Positions 36,097-47,781 of a DNA stretch of 64,000 nt are shown here, piece after piece. The notes under the pieces are model-generated. The model had not been told where the DNA came from and did no database searches. It saw only the letters and a program-made list of their open reading frames with translations. Origin of the DNA: Tetmemena sp. SeJ-2015 (lineage: Eukaryota > Ciliophora > Spirotrichea > Sporadotrichida > Oxytrichidae). The stretch lies in the NCBI GenBank assembly GCA_027382625.1, contig JAJKFJ010021673.1, positions 62,001-126,000 of the forward strand, read 5' to 3'. A program made the position numbers and the translations under genes. Each line of letters begins with the position of its first letter. The first letter of the stretch is position 1.

Positions 36097-38814
36097 TCAG
36101 TAGAACCTTAAGTAGTACCAAGCTTACTCTTTATGACTTAACTAATGATGCTGATTCCCATAAACGCTCATTTGATTGGCTTTCATAGGCTCTTGAGCGA
36201 GCTGTTTGAGTCAACTTTTAAATCGTGCTTTAGAAATTTCCTTGAGAACTAGAGACTCCTTAATTTTAAATGTGCGACCTTCCATCACCACTTCCCAGAC
36301 AAGACTCCTCCTCAAGACAAAAGTGAATTCTTCTTGCTATCCTCCCTCTTTCTGTTGTAACTCTATCTACTGAGGTGAATTGCACTGCATCTCTTAAAAT
36401 AGCTAAGCACAAGGTAGACTAACTACTCACTATGTGATCATAGAAATAGGTTGTAGGAAAGAGCCCCTAGCATTAAGAGCATTCCATTTTAGAAGCAGCA
36501 TCTACCATCTTTTAGCAAGATTGGAAGAGCTTTATACTCTGTTTGATTAACTTGCCTTGAAGATAAGGTTATTTTGACTCATGCACATCTCTTTATTCCT
36601 CGTAAAGTTGGTTATGAGAGGCCTGAGTGGTGGCAATTTGGCTCAACATAGGCATGTTGTTGTTTTTGAAACTGTCTTTATGGTTTATCAAATTTACAGA
36701 TGACTATTCCAAACAGCCCTAACGAGTAGCCGAGGTATACTTCTTCAAGAACTAGTTTTTCTGGAACATGTTCGGCTTGCTAGTCATTTTACTATCTGTT
36801 TCTAGTTTAGCTTCCATCTCCTATTCTGCTCATATTGGGAGAGAGGGATCTTAAGTTTACTAAGTTTCTAAAACCAAGTCTAAAATCTCTGCTGGCACTC
36901 ATACTCTAATCTTTAGGGACGATTGGTGACTGAGGTATTATCATTGAGTTCATATTCATAAATTTAGTTTGCTCAAGCATAATTCCATCCACGTCTCTTT
37001 ACAGCTCATTGATTGTGTTTTCCTAGAAAATCAAAATATGGAAAACTGCTTTACAATTAATTTTTCCTTATCATTTAGAATTGAGACAAACTCATTCCTC
37101 TTTCGATCCTAATCCAGTCTGTAATTAGCAAACTCATCTTCTAATTCAGCCTATTTCCTTCTCTCTTCATTCAGGCGTTTCTGATAGTCGATCCTTAAAT
37201 TATCTATCTCATCAAGTCTCTACGATATTTCCTTCTTCAAGTTTCTTTCATTAAATCAATATGATCTAAAATGGAAAATATAATTATTCATTCTATTGAG
37301 CTAAGTTAACATCTTCTCTTAATTCTTTCACCTGACAAGTAAGCTTATTTATTTAGTTATTGAGGTAATCATTCTCCTCTTCTAGTCTTAAACTTTTAGC
37401 CTGAGCTGTTCTGCTTTTAGAAGTAGATTCATCTTCATTCATCTATATGGAAGCGGGTCTTGGAGCACTTCTAAGCTTCTCAAGCTATTTCTCAATAGTT
37501 AAATTTGAATATATCACAAGATTTTTATTCTCAAGTTTAAAAGCCTTGTCACTTTACTCATCTCTTTAACTCATCATGGAAAGCAATTCCTCTCTGTGCT
37601 GTTTCTGAATCTTGAACATTTAGCTCTGAAGTTCCTCTACCTCTTTTAAGAATTTATCTTGTTGAGACTTCAACTAACACTGCAGTTTAGATTAAGCCTC
37701 ATTCTCAGATTGGTTTAGTTTTTGTCTCATTTTCTGCAGTTACTCTTCGCTCTCTGTTTGTTGTCTTCTTTTCTCATTCTGAACTTGACTTATTTCAGAT
37801 TCGAGCTGAAGCCTTACCCTTTCTAACTCATACGATTTCTCATCAAGCAAATCTTGATACTCCTTTATCTAATTCTGTTAAGAGGCCTGGGCATCAAACA
37901 AAAAAAATCATTCTGAATAATTATTTAATCAGCTTAAATACTAAACTGCTGCTTCTCAAGATCTGCTAGCTTTATCTTATTCTCAAGATCTCTTTTATCA
38001 AGTTCCAAGTCTTGGATTCTTCTTTGGCTCTCTATTTATTAAGACTCTATTTGTATTTAAATCTGCTAAAGGGAAGAGTCTTTAAGTGATAACTGACTTT
38101 TGAGGTCCTTTATATGTGATTCCAGATCTATGCTCAACAATAAAATGCTTCCATAAAATAATATTGATGCGGAGTTCTGACATTTGCCTTCGGTGGGTAG
38201 TTTAAGAGATTTCAAAGTTTCTGGGAGTCTAAAATGCAAAATTAGGCACCTTATCCTTGTTATTTTATTGAGAACTTACTTTGTAAGTGGAGTTGTCATT
38301 TTGCAACGCAGACATGAGTGTGTCATGCATCTTCTTAGTATTCTCTTCTCTCTCTTGAGATTCTTTGAGTTGGAGTTCAAGCAACTCTACTTTTTGCAAT
38401 AGGATGGCCTTCTGCTTCTCGTTTTCAGTTTCCTTTCTCCTCATCTAAAAAGTAAGTAAGTTTGGAGACAAAATATACCTCTTTCTTGAGTTCTAAGATC
38501 TCTGCTTCTTGTCTCCCCTTATCGTAGAAAGCCATCGACTGAGAAACGTTTAGAGGGTGCACTGGAGGTAAAGCATGGTGAGAAAGTATTTGAGATTGAT
38601 TCATGCTAGACATATATCCATGCATGAAAGTCCCACTTGTGTTCAAACCGCTCCCCACCCCTCCAAATCCGTTTGAGAAATTCTAGGAAGAGGTGAGAAC
38701 TGGCTGCGGGGGCAAAGAGGAGAGTGGATGCCCGTTTCCACTCCTTAGTAAGGGATTAATGCTTGAAAAAGCTTAATCAGCAGCACTATTGTTGCTGCTT
38801 CCATTAGAGTTCAT
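36097..38814 (-). CDS. Long coiled-coil protein
   Basis: Start ATG 38814 (MNSNGSSNNSAADQAFSSIN), stop TGA 36097-36099. A Gly/Ser/Pro-rich head (about 90 codons) is followed by long charged helical sequence over about 38500-37050 with heptad-like runs (ILELKKEMRRKETENEKQK, VELLELQLKESQEREENTKK, QKRLNEERRKQAELEDEF), interrupted by short introns such as 38448-38480. The C-terminal third is Ser/Asn-rich. Typical of centrosomal, basal-body or cortical cytoskeleton proteins in ciliates, but no family-specific motif was seen, so the role is inferred from architecture only. Confidence 0.6.
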
Positions 38815-38892
38815 AGTCTAGTTTGTCTAAATTTAAATTCAAATCAGCTCCTAATTGTTATAAACCAGAACAATTCCACGCTTGCATGTATA

Positions 38893-39073
38893 ATGGCAAC
38901 AAATAATAATGTCAAAGATTATGAAAATTAATTGGATCTGCTTCTTAAAGAAGGTCCACTCAAATTTAAAATCATCTTAGTGAATTTAGTAGCACTTTAA
39001 AGTTCCATCCACACAAATCAAAGATAAGATTGCTGTAGTTATTTTATAATCTAAGTATCCACCAAAGCTTGAG
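38893..39073 (+). CDS. Candidate 5' piece (MDS) of a C2-domain gene
   Basis: ATG at 38893 opens MATNNNVKDYENQLDLLL and continues KEGPLKFKIILVNLVAL, like the first strands of a C2 domain. A second phase gives KIAVVILQSKYPPKLE up to AAGCTTGAG at 39065-39073. The same 9-mer starts the minus-strand C2-like piece at 39585, and the frames join across it. This fits a scrambled germline gene with an inverted segment. A short intron or IES within the piece is needed. Moderate to low confidence. Confidence 0.35.
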
Positions 39074-39350
39074 CATATGTAAGTTTGATAAAAACATTGA
39101 TTCATTTAATGTATGAAGTTTAAAATAAAGTTGCTTTGGTTGAACTCAGACATCTCATTCCATTTGCTCATTAATTTAATTGTTGTCAATTTAGAAATTT
39201 TATCCCTAATCAAATTTAAATCCGGATTGCTAATTTTGGCTTTACTATTGCTAAATTGAGATCTGTTGATGTGGACGCTAGTTATGCAAATCCATTTAGG
39301 TGGGACCTCTTGAGTTGAAAAGATTTTGAGAATCAAAGTTTTGGTTCCTC

Positions 39351-39624
39351 TCAAGTGCTTAACTCTTCTGATTGATAAAAATTGACTTGATAAAGTTAAA
39401 CCCTAAAATTCTTTTTTTTTATGTGATTGAGATTGTAGAATTTATTAGGCTTGCCGTTGAGGCGCAAGGTCTATTTCTGTTTAGAAATTTGATGATTGAA
39501 CTCTCTTTCTATCATATCCTAGCAGTTCTACTGTTAGCAAATCATGTTCTCGAAGTTTTAGAGAGACCTCTAAGTTCTCAAGCTTGATTACTAAATTATA
39601 AGGCTTTATTAAAATAAGCGTCAT
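39351..39624 (-). CDS. C2-domain-like segment
   Basis: Minus-strand frame from 39624 (possible ATG, MTLILIKPYNLVIKLE) to TGA 39351-39353. The sequence NLEVSLKLREHDLLTVELLG then YDRKRVQSSNFQTEIDLAP has the usual C2 pattern (DxLxVEVxDYD...F.G...I.L). C2 domains bind Ca2+/phospholipids or proteins. The ATG overlaps the stop of the next minus-strand gene (ATGA), so it may not be a true start. See the plus-strand piece at 38893 for a possible partner. A further minus-strand frame continues to about 39106 (RGTKTLILKIFSTQEVPPK). Confidence 0.45.
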
Positions 39625-40498
39625 TTTTTAAACTAGGACTGTTGACTGGGGCCTCCTAAAGAACTCAGATTTGAGGAGCCATTAACTCCAGAATAGTTTG
39701 CTACACTGTTGCTCTGATCAGAACCTTGGCTGATTGAGACTTATCTGAGTTAGTTGAGAATATTCTGCTCCTATGCCCTATAATCCTGATAGTTTTGGCC
39801 AGGTCTCCTCCTCTTCTTTGAGTCCTCAACCTTCAGTTTCTTGAGCATCTCTTGTGGAATCTTGGACTTGATCTCCACCTTCTCTTGGTAGGCCTCTTAC
39901 TCAGTTTATCGGGCAAGTTACTCAATCACTCTATCCTTCACAAACTGCTGCTCTTAAAGTTATCAATAGATGTGGTTATATAGTAATTAGTACGATTAAG
40001 TTATGAGGGTGATAGTGAGCTTTCAAAAGAGCTCGCTAAGTTTGAATTACCAAAGTTCTACTAACCAGCACCTGGGAAAGAAGGGTTTGAGTTGATCTGA
40101 GAGTTGACAGGGTTTAGTTGTTGTTGAAAATTTAGTGATCTCTTTTTGGAGGCTTAGTTGCGGTGCTCCATTAGTTTGTGGGAGATGAAAGTGAAGAACT
40201 CAAACGAACTCACATGTTTGAAGTCGCCGTTGTTGAAAGACAAAAACCACTTCAGAACCTCCTCTAGGGCATCTTCTTTGCCCTAAAAGTAAGATTCTTC
40301 GCACCTCTTTATGCTCTCCTTGTAAAGGTTCATCAGTTAAGCAGCAGACTCTTTATAAATTTAATTAGTTTACAGAGAAATATTTTATCATGAGAGGGAA
40401 AATAATGATATATTTATATCATAATTAAATACTCTTAAAAGAGTTGGCGTCTGTAGTCTTCAATTTGGCTAAGAAAACTCAAATCCATTTTGTTCTGC
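39621..40498 (-). CDS. HAPSTR1-like (C16orf72 family) protein
   Basis: Start ATG 40498 (MDLSFLSQIEDYRRQLFQEY), stop TGA 39621-39623, about 270 codons. The conserved core LMNLYKESIKRCEESYFQG, then ALEEVLKWFLSFNNGDFKHV and FEFFTFISHKL, matches the region of human HAPSTR1 where a helix with LYKESVD is followed by DVLAWVKK and a short C-terminal helix. HAPSTR1 homologs act with the HUWE1 ubiquitin ligase in stress responses; that function here is inference from the family. A 23-nt intron (GTAAACTAATT..) and a 41-nt intron near 39960-40000 are supported by phase. The C-terminus is Ser/Gln-rich. Confidence 0.6.
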
Positions 40499-40965
40499 AA
40501 AGGGTTAAAACTCTTAAAAATGATTTTATATACTACTATTTATCTTTAATTTTAAATTTTGAGAGTTGAAGTTCAGATGCTAGTTCTGTTGCTACTAAGC
40601 TTAGGACTAAAGAGAATTTAGATAAGAAGATGAAAATATTGAAATAGAGGAATTTTCACTTTATCTTGAGAGTCTTAAATCACTCTAAATATTAAAATAT
40701 GTATTTATACATCACTCCAACTTACAGATTGGATACTCGAATCTGATCTCTTTTATTCTTCATCACCGATTCTTGAAGCCGCAGCCTACTGCTTCTTAAT
40801 CAGTTGAAAATTTTGGGCGAAGGATCTGTCCTCCTAATTTTGTAAGCCCTAATTGAAGTTAGAGCCTCCATTAGGCTTGAAGTCAGAGCTATAAATTTAG
40901 CCTAGGGTTTAATGTGGGAGAAGCTTCTTTTATTAGTGCTGCTGCTCATTGATTATGGAACTCAT
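40460..40965 (-). CDS. Small Gln/Asn/Ser-rich protein, unknown
   Basis: Start ATG 40965 (MSSIINEQQHQQKKLLPHQT), open through SFAQNFQLIKKQQAAASRIG. Intron near 40690-40735 (GTAAGTTGG..ATTTAG). It then continues into an Asn/Gln/Ser-rich tail. The in-frame TGA at 40460-40462 would overlap the start of the HAPSTR1-like gene by about 40 bp, so the true 3' end may be earlier or this may be a 5' exon of that gene. No domain. Confidence 0.35.
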
Positions 40966-41129
40966 TTGAATTCTAAAATATTACTAAATTATTATTCCTC
41001 TCAGCAGTCTCACTTAATAAGGATCATGGCTTTAATCACAACTACAAATTTTCTAAAATCTCAAATCGATTAATCATAATTGGATTCAAATCTGCTTCTT
41101 AAAATGTACAAATTTAGTAAATATAAATT

Positions 41130-42360
41130 TCAATCCATTTAAGTAACTGAGATGTGAAGATCAATCTTAAGATTCTAGTTTTTATGATCCTAAACCTCAA
41201 TGTCCTTTAATTACTTGATAGGTCTTAAATTTGATTCCTTGGATATTCCTAAATTGGACTAATGATTTAGCGATGTGATATTTGACTATTGGGATCTGTT
41301 GGTTTTATTACTCTTTTAAGTTGGCTATCTTTAAAATGTTTTCAAATAGATCGCACTCCCTACTTCTTTTTAAGATTGCTTATCACGGAATTAGCCAATG
41401 TCCTGAGTTTCACTTTCATTTTCTTCTTCTGAGTCACTTAGACTCTTGATTTACTTAGATTTGGCTTTGCTTCTATTAGACTTTACATCACTCACTCGCA
41501 TGGTACTTTGCTTGCTGATCACAAAACGAGAAGCCTCAGTTTTTCTACTCTTAGAAGTAATACAAGACATTTTAAACTGCTTTAATTAAATTTGGGAGTA
41601 GGTGATCGAGTGAGTAGGTTTTCTTCATTATCCATCTAACTATAAGTAGTTATGTTATCTTGCTCTACTACTCCATTCTACTTCTCATTGTTTGAGAGTT
41701 ATTGGATGCGATTCAAAAGCTTTTAAGACTTGCTCTACTACACTTTTTACCGATAGTTGCTCAAGAGCCGCATCGTGTCGTGCTAACTCTTTTCGATCAT
41801 CTCCTTGTTTTAACTTACTAAGGAGTATATAAATGTAATGAATAGTCTAAACATAAATGCAATAAATGAACTAAGGAGTCTATCTGGTCTTCAATTCTAT
41901 GATAGGTCTTCTTGATCTTCTCTTTCTCCTTTTAGTCTGGGTATAAGTTAAAAAGCTTGGCTCTCATGTCCTCTATCAGTGTCAGAAGAAAATATAGAGA
42001 CAATTAAATACTATTATAAAGTCAGATTATAGCTTTGAAAAGGATTTAAGGAGTCTGTCTTATGATTTGAGCGTTGAAGGACACTTGAATATGCTTAGTT
42101 CTTAAAGTTATCTTTAAGATTTTAGCAAAAAAATTAAAATAAGAAATCTTTTGAGTTGCTGCTGGTGTTTCCTCCAACTGTATTGAAAAGAAATATAATC
42201 AAATTATATTAGATAAAATATCTTTAAGAATAGATTTCTGAGGGGATGATTAGCCAATCCTTGGTTACGAAATTGTACTCGAAAAAGCAGTTGCTGCTTA
42301 TCTCTTTTGACTTACAATGTTAGATTGAATCCTTTTTTGAGATTAGGTAGCAGGCTTATT
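41130..42360 (-). CDS. Coiled-coil plus Ser/Lys-rich small gene(s), unknown
   Basis: Two joined or adjacent minus-strand parts. The upstream part (about 41590-42000) is coiled-coil-like (DQKEKEKIKKTYHRIEDQI, then HDTMRLLSNYRQKVQQSKS). The downstream part begins with an ATG at 41570 (MSCITSKSRKTEASRFVISK), is Ser/Lys/Glu-rich and ends at TGA 41130-41132. Whether 41130-41570 is a gene of 146 codons or the last exon of the longer gene cannot be decided. No domain recognised. Confidence 0.35.
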
Positions 42361-44527
42361 TCAATAAAAAGAGATTCTATTTTTTAACTTATTAAAGGAA
42401 GTATAATCATCATTTTCTCCGGCTTTCATGCTGTCTAAAGTTTAATCAATTTTTGGCAGACCAAAGAAACTAGGCTTCATCTCCAATCTAGGCTTTGACA
42501 GTCTATCAGTAATTGCTTTAAGTGCTTAGACTTATACAGATTTTTCACTCCCCTCTCCAATTGTACCATAACCTGTATTTACAATATTCATATTATGCGC
42601 CTTTTCATCTTCCAATATTTTAAACAGTTGCTGTTTCTTCTTCTAATCTCTTTTGATCTTGTAGAATATAATCTTTTCAAAATTAAGATTTCCAGTTGCC
42701 TCTGGCTTTTATACAACTCTACTCAGTGCTTAATTCTTTTTCCTTTGAGCTAAAGCTGCAAAATTATTGCCATTTTACTACGAATCTGCCTAATTCTAAG
42801 GTTTATTTTCTTCTTCAAAATCGTCATCATCGATAAATATTTCAGTCTAAATGCTCTTCAGAGTAGTTGAGCTCACCACCCCATACTTATGCAAGTCCTT
42901 ATTCAGCTACTAAGTACTGAAGCATTTTGTAAAATCTGAGATAGACTCTTTCTTTAAAGATTACTTGCTGAGCATCGCTCTATTCTAGATTTGCCTCTAT
43001 TTCAGGTTTTGAAAAGTGGAAACTTAACTTTTCTTCTCTTGGCCTGCAGTGGAATCTTCGCCAGTTCTTTCTGCACTCCCTAATACTTTTCTCAGGGATT
43101 CCTTTCTTCTCTTATTCTTCTTCTTCTTCCTATTAAAATCAAACTCCTCATCCTAGGAGTCAGAGGAAAAACTTAAGTCTATTTCCTTGGATTATCCCGC
43201 CTGCTTAAAAGTTGAGAGTATTTGATTTCGCAGATCCTTTTTCTTCTACAATTGCTAATCCAAAAAGTGAGGCTTCACAACTTATTGAGTAGGCCTCTTT
43301 TAGGATTGCGAAGGTGTCAACTTTGAAGGGGAAATAGTTGCCTTTAAATTGGTAGAGGAATTATTTTAGGACCTATTTTTATCACCTAGTGATAAACTAG
43401 ATGGGCCCTTGCTTAGTTGGTTCATGAGTCTTGATTTTTTAGGCTTTGAAAGCTTTAAGATATACTTATCGCCCGTAAATTGGCTGTACTTGTACTTGAG
43501 ATTGGGATTCGCCTCCAACTTGGTTTCTCTAGCTGCTACTTCCTGAAGCGTAGAAACTACTTGTGTTAGAGGATCCCCTATAACTTGTTTTGAATGGCGC
43601 CTCAAGATCTTGAAAATGCTGAACTCTATGTTCTTCTTAGGTCCTTGCGCCTATTGCTAATCATGGTGCATATTCTAATTCCCAAGATTCTTAAGACTGT
43701 TCTTAAGATTAACTGGAGGCTTAAGAAGTGCGACTCTTGGTTTTGGTTTAATCCCTAATTTCTACTTTTCCATCTCTGCCCACATCAACTCAATTTCTTT
43801 GAGGAATCTCTCCTGCCTCACATCTAGCTGTTGCTTGTTTTCTCTTCTTACGCAAATATCCTCTATCACTTCAGACCACATCTCATTGATTTCCTTATTC
43901 TTTCTAAAACTTTTAGTCTCAGTGCCTTACATAGGATAATAGTACATTCTCTTAACTAGTACTGAATAAGTGCTGGTTTTGAAAATGAATATTATTTACA
44001 TTCCTCAAATTTTACTTTTACTTTTACTTTACTTTACTTTAGTCTCAGTGCCTTTGATAAAGCCTTAATATGAAATGATAGTATGAGAAATATCGCATTA
44101 TGGATTTATTATTCTTGAGAAGAAGAACCTCCTATAGCTTTGAACAGAGCTTCTCAACTTTCTTCTCCTCTACTCTTCTCCGTTCCATACTGCGACTGTA
44201 GTTAGATCTGAGACTTAAACTCCTCTCTTTCCTCTTGCCAGGGGAAACTATTGAAATTATAATTACTTAAACTGGTGACTCTTCATAGCAAGAATTGAAA
44301 TTAACCTTGCTTGAGGATCTTTGCCTCGACTAGGAGAGTGAATTCAACTCCTTCTTCTTTTGAGGGTCGAGAGGATAGTCTGAGGAAAACTTGGTCAGTT
44401 TAATCGTAGCTGGGGAATCTGTGTTGCTTGTATCTGTCCCTTCTAGTTTATTCTTTTGGATATACTTGAGTAAGTCATAATAAAAATCAGAATGATTTAG
44501 TAAAATTTGTAAGAAATAGGAGGGCAA
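42361..44527 (-). CDS. Lys/Ser-rich protein with helical middle; IES inside; 5' end missing
   Basis: The frame is open from about 44540 (LPSYFLQILLNHSDFYYD) to TGA 42361-42363 (NKLKNRISFY). No in-frame ATG precedes the first residues; the upstream codon is TGA. So the start exon is not adjacent and may be a separated segment (see the 44-bp inverted repeat). The middle has NEMWSEVIEDICVRRENKQQ and LKEIELMWAEMEKQKLG, then a basic stretch (NRKKKKNKRRKESLRKVLG). The frame is interrupted at 43912-44054 by a 126-bp segment with 17-bp direct repeats and an in-frame TGA. After its removal the protein reads YQGFIKGTETKSFRKNKEI. Function unknown. Confidence 0.5.
43912..44054. other. Candidate IES with 17-bp pointer repeats
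   Basis: TTTAGTCTCAGTGCCTT occurs at 43912-43928 and 44038-44054 in the same orientation. The 109 bp between them are AT-rich and contain ACTTTT-type repeats and an in-frame stop for the minus-strand gene. Both repeats are read in the same codon phase, and deletion of one repeat plus the spacer (126 bp) joins KGTETK to SFRKNKE without a break. There is no GT..AG pair at the ends of the spacer. This is the classical layout of a germline IES, and the pointer is unusually long. Confidence 0.75.
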
Positions 44528-44540
44528 TGAAAAGTTTAAT
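44497..44540 (+). repeat. 44-bp inverted repeat, copy 1
   Basis: Identical over 44 bp, in inverted orientation, to 47837-47880. It lies at the 5' boundary of the minus-strand gene ending at 42361, exactly where that gene lacks a start codon. This is the position and polarity expected of a pointer between an inverted pair of germline gene segments, although it is longer than most pointers. Confidence 0.7.
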
Positions 44541-44620
44541 CAATCTTAATCCGATCTGTTATAATATAAACAATTGTTTAATTAAAAGATTTGAAAAACA
44601 TTTTCGGTCAGGTAGCAGAG

Positions 44621-44940
44621 ATGAATAAGCATCAAATTATTAGAGATCCAGGGCATTCTAGCAGGCAAAGTAACTATATTTTTAATCTAATATCTATTTA
44701 ATTTTTCAAATAAATATTTTCATTTTTTATAGATGACTAAGATGATAAAGGAAGCGCAGAAATGTTTTCACTTAGATGTAAGTAATATAATAAGGATCAA
44801 ATGTCTTTCAATTGCTTATTCTTCAATCTGAGACAAGATATATTAGATTATATTTTGAGTCTTAATTCAAATATTTTATTAAAAAGTAAGCTCCTACAAG
44901 GAGATAAATAATTTCTAAACCATTTCTTGAACATCAAGAA
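44621..44940 (+). CDS. 5' part of an unknown plus-strand gene
   Basis: ATG 44621 opens MNKHQIIRDPGHSSRQ. A GT..AG intron (about 44677-44730, ending TTTTTTATAG) follows, then NDQDDKGSAEMFSLRC and CLFFNLRQDILDYILSLN. The frame then enters AT-rich DNA without coding character, so the rest of the gene is interrupted or lies elsewhere. It is divergent to the minus-strand gene at 42361-44527, with about 90 bp between them. Identity unknown. Confidence 0.4.
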
Positions 44941-45177
44941 GAAAAATAAAATATTCAATATCATTAATTTTTTTATCTTCATAATATTTTTGCCAACATT
45001 AAGTCTTCAATTAACCCAAATAATCACTTTTAAAATGGCGGATAACCCGGGGGCCATCAAAATCCCCCATTTCATTTTTTTCTTTCTTAAAATTTAAATG
45101 TTGAAATTGTAAATAAATTATCGAGATAAAACATTATTAAAATTAGTTCAAACTTTCATCTTTGCTACAATTCAAAA

Positions 45178-45215
45178 TGGCGGATTTTCCGCCATGGCGG
45201 ATAATCCGCCATTTC
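45178..45215. repeat. Tandem GGCGGATWWTCCGCC palindromes
   Basis: Two adjacent 15-bp palindromes, GGCGGATTTTCCGCC and GGCGGATAATCCGCC, separated by AT. Similar pairs occur at 47309-47338 near the far end of the AT-rich region, with GGCGGAAAATCCGCT units. Possible terminal structure of an element. Confidence 0.6.
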
Positions 45216-47308
45216 ATTTACTAAAATATATTAGATGATTATACTTTAGAAGCCAATATACTTTCGATGGATCGAGAGAAGTTCATAATTAATTTCAAAT
45301 AAAATTTCAAATAATTTCTTTTCGTTTCTAGAAATATTTTTCCTACATCCTTCTTCAAATTTTCTTGAACTTAAAATTTTTTTGGATTCTTAAATTTTTT
45401 TACCTCGCTAAAAATTATCTCGATATAATTCGATCAATAGGATAAGATTTCTAACTTATTATTTCTTTCTCTAGAGCTATTATGAGAAGTCTTCCAAATA
45501 AAAATATTTTTCTTCAAATGGTTTAATATCACCTTCTGCGCTCTCAGAGACTTATCTAAAAATCACCCAAAAAATATTTTGTCATTCACAATTATAAATT
45601 AAAGAAACATAAATAAAAGTGTAAGATTACTAAAATCATTAATGCAATAGGTGAATGAAAAGTCATTTCATAAAAAATTGAAAATTATTTTTGTGGACAC
45701 AATTATGTTTAAGGTATCTTCAAGTCTCAAATTAGACTTTACTATAAATCATTAAAACACTGTAGTTTCCCAAGATTAAGTTTTGCGATAATTAAAATTT
45801 GGCAATCATTTACTGTATTCATCTACCAAAAGGTTGAAAGCTTTTTTCTATATATGAAAAGTCAAATTTACACAAATAAAAAAATTTGATTTCCTACTTG
45901 GTATTAATGAAATCCCCATAAACATAAAGTGGCGACTATGATTTAAAAAATCACAGAGGCTGTTTATCAATTTTTTTGACATCAGAAAAAAACAATCTGA
46001 TCAGAAAAGAAACACAAAACAGCATGAAGGAGAACGATTCAGGAGGTAGATCAGAAAAAAAACATAGTTTTAATGAAAAACAATCACACTCTCAAATTTC
46101 AAAATTCTCACTTGAATAAAAGAAATTCTATGTACCCTATATGGAAAACTAGTAAATCAAAGCTATTTACTATATGAATTCAACTGGGTCAATTTGATAT
46201 TTACTTTTCACAAACAGACTTTTGAATAATAAATTGGAATTCAATGAAAGGAAGTTGGCAGATTTCAGTATTCACATGTGGGCGACTTTGATAAGAGGAT
46301 GATGAGATTGGATCTTCAAAATTTTTCAGGTGTCACTTCATGTCCAAATTGATCTCCTCATATACATCACTGAAACATATAATCAACAAATTACTATTAA
46401 GGCTGTTATCTCAAAGTAAAAATATTTTTGATTTCTTAAACTTATTTTCATAGATAAAAACGGAAGAGCTCTCTAGATCATGAAGCAACCAACTCAGATG
46501 TTCAAGGCCAGAAGAAAGAAGCAGAACACTCCACTTATCACATTACAAAAAAAATTCAAGAACATGGGTGATCCTGAAACAAAATAATTCTGACCAATCA
46601 CATGTTCTAATTTTGATACTTCAGTCACAACCAAATGAAGGAGAAAAAAAGTGACTTAAATTAAATTCCTCCAAGTTGAGACTTAAAGTTTGATTAAAAT
46701 TCCTTATGAGTTAACTCAATCCTAATAAATTAATTCAAACATAATTACTAAACTGTCTAATCACTAATATTAACAAATTTCCTTTTTGCTATGAGCTTCT
46801 TTTAATTTTTTTTCATTCATGTTTGAGATATTCATCTACATGCATTTGTATTTATTCGAAATAATTTTGAATTAAGTTTAAATATAGCTATGCTCATTTT
46901 TCATAATGTGGCTTTGGTAATTCGGAGGAATGGAAATGGAAATATAGCATTTGGAAAAATGAGTTTATAATGCTTGAGTAAAATTTTAATCAAAACAAAT
47001 TTTTTTGATAAACCAAAGGGAAATCAATTCAAAGTTGAAATGGTTGAAAGTAATGAAGAAATATTTTGAATTGAAATAAGAAATAAATGAAATTACTTAG
47101 CAATATATCAAGTTATGATTACAAAATTCTTTGTGAATTTTCTGCGCTGGCGAATAATCAGCCCTTCTAACTTTAGTTTATATTGAAAGTTTCAAGCAAC
47201 TTTATATAATATATTAAATGGAAAAATATTTTTTATTTATGCAATATTATCGCCAATAGACATATTCAAAACACTAGAAATTAAAGTATTTCCTTTAGGG
47301 ATCAAAGG

Positions 47309-47338
47309 CGGAAAATCCGCTCGGGCGGAAAATCCGCT
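47309..47338. repeat. Tandem GCGGAAAATCCGC palindromes
   Basis: Two units GGCGGAAAATCCGCT in tandem, separated by CG. They are related by inversion to the cluster at 45178. Confidence 0.6.
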
Positions 47339-47781
47339 CTTATAAAATTTTTTGATGATTGATTAAATTAAAAACATTTAAACTCTAATGCAGACGACAA
47401 ATAATAAATTATTGCCTAATTAAATATTGAGAACAAGAAATTGATTGAAAGGAAACTTTTTATATTGTAATTAGGCTTCCTAATAGGGAGCTGACTAATG
47501 AGTTATTTGAATTAAGAATCTTAAGATTTTTTATATTGTTTGTTTCATTAAGTCAATTTAAGAGCAATTCAGAGCAATGAATTTCATAATGAATAACTTA
47601 CAAATAAGATAAAAAATAGTTCTCTCGTTTTAAGATAAGCAGACTATAAAAAAGAAATATTAGTTTTAGAATTTATATAAATATATGTTATACGAAAACA
47701 ACTTACTTATCTTGCAATTATTAATTGTTTTATATTGAAAATGTTGTCGGTACCTCGCTGTCTCTTGAACTCAAAATTTTT

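Larger units (their letters stand above)
44941..47781. other. AT-rich non-coding region with palindromic GGCGGAT clusters
   Basis: No coding frame with host-like codon use on either strand. Clusters of the palindromic unit GGCGGATTTTCCGCC occur at 45033-45060, 45178-45215 and 47309-47338. The first two have the ATGGCGGAT form and the last the GCGGAAAATCCGC form. The clusters could bound a 2.1-kb non-autonomous element (about 45178-47338). Otherwise nothing recognisable is seen in these 2.8 kb. Confidence 0.55.
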
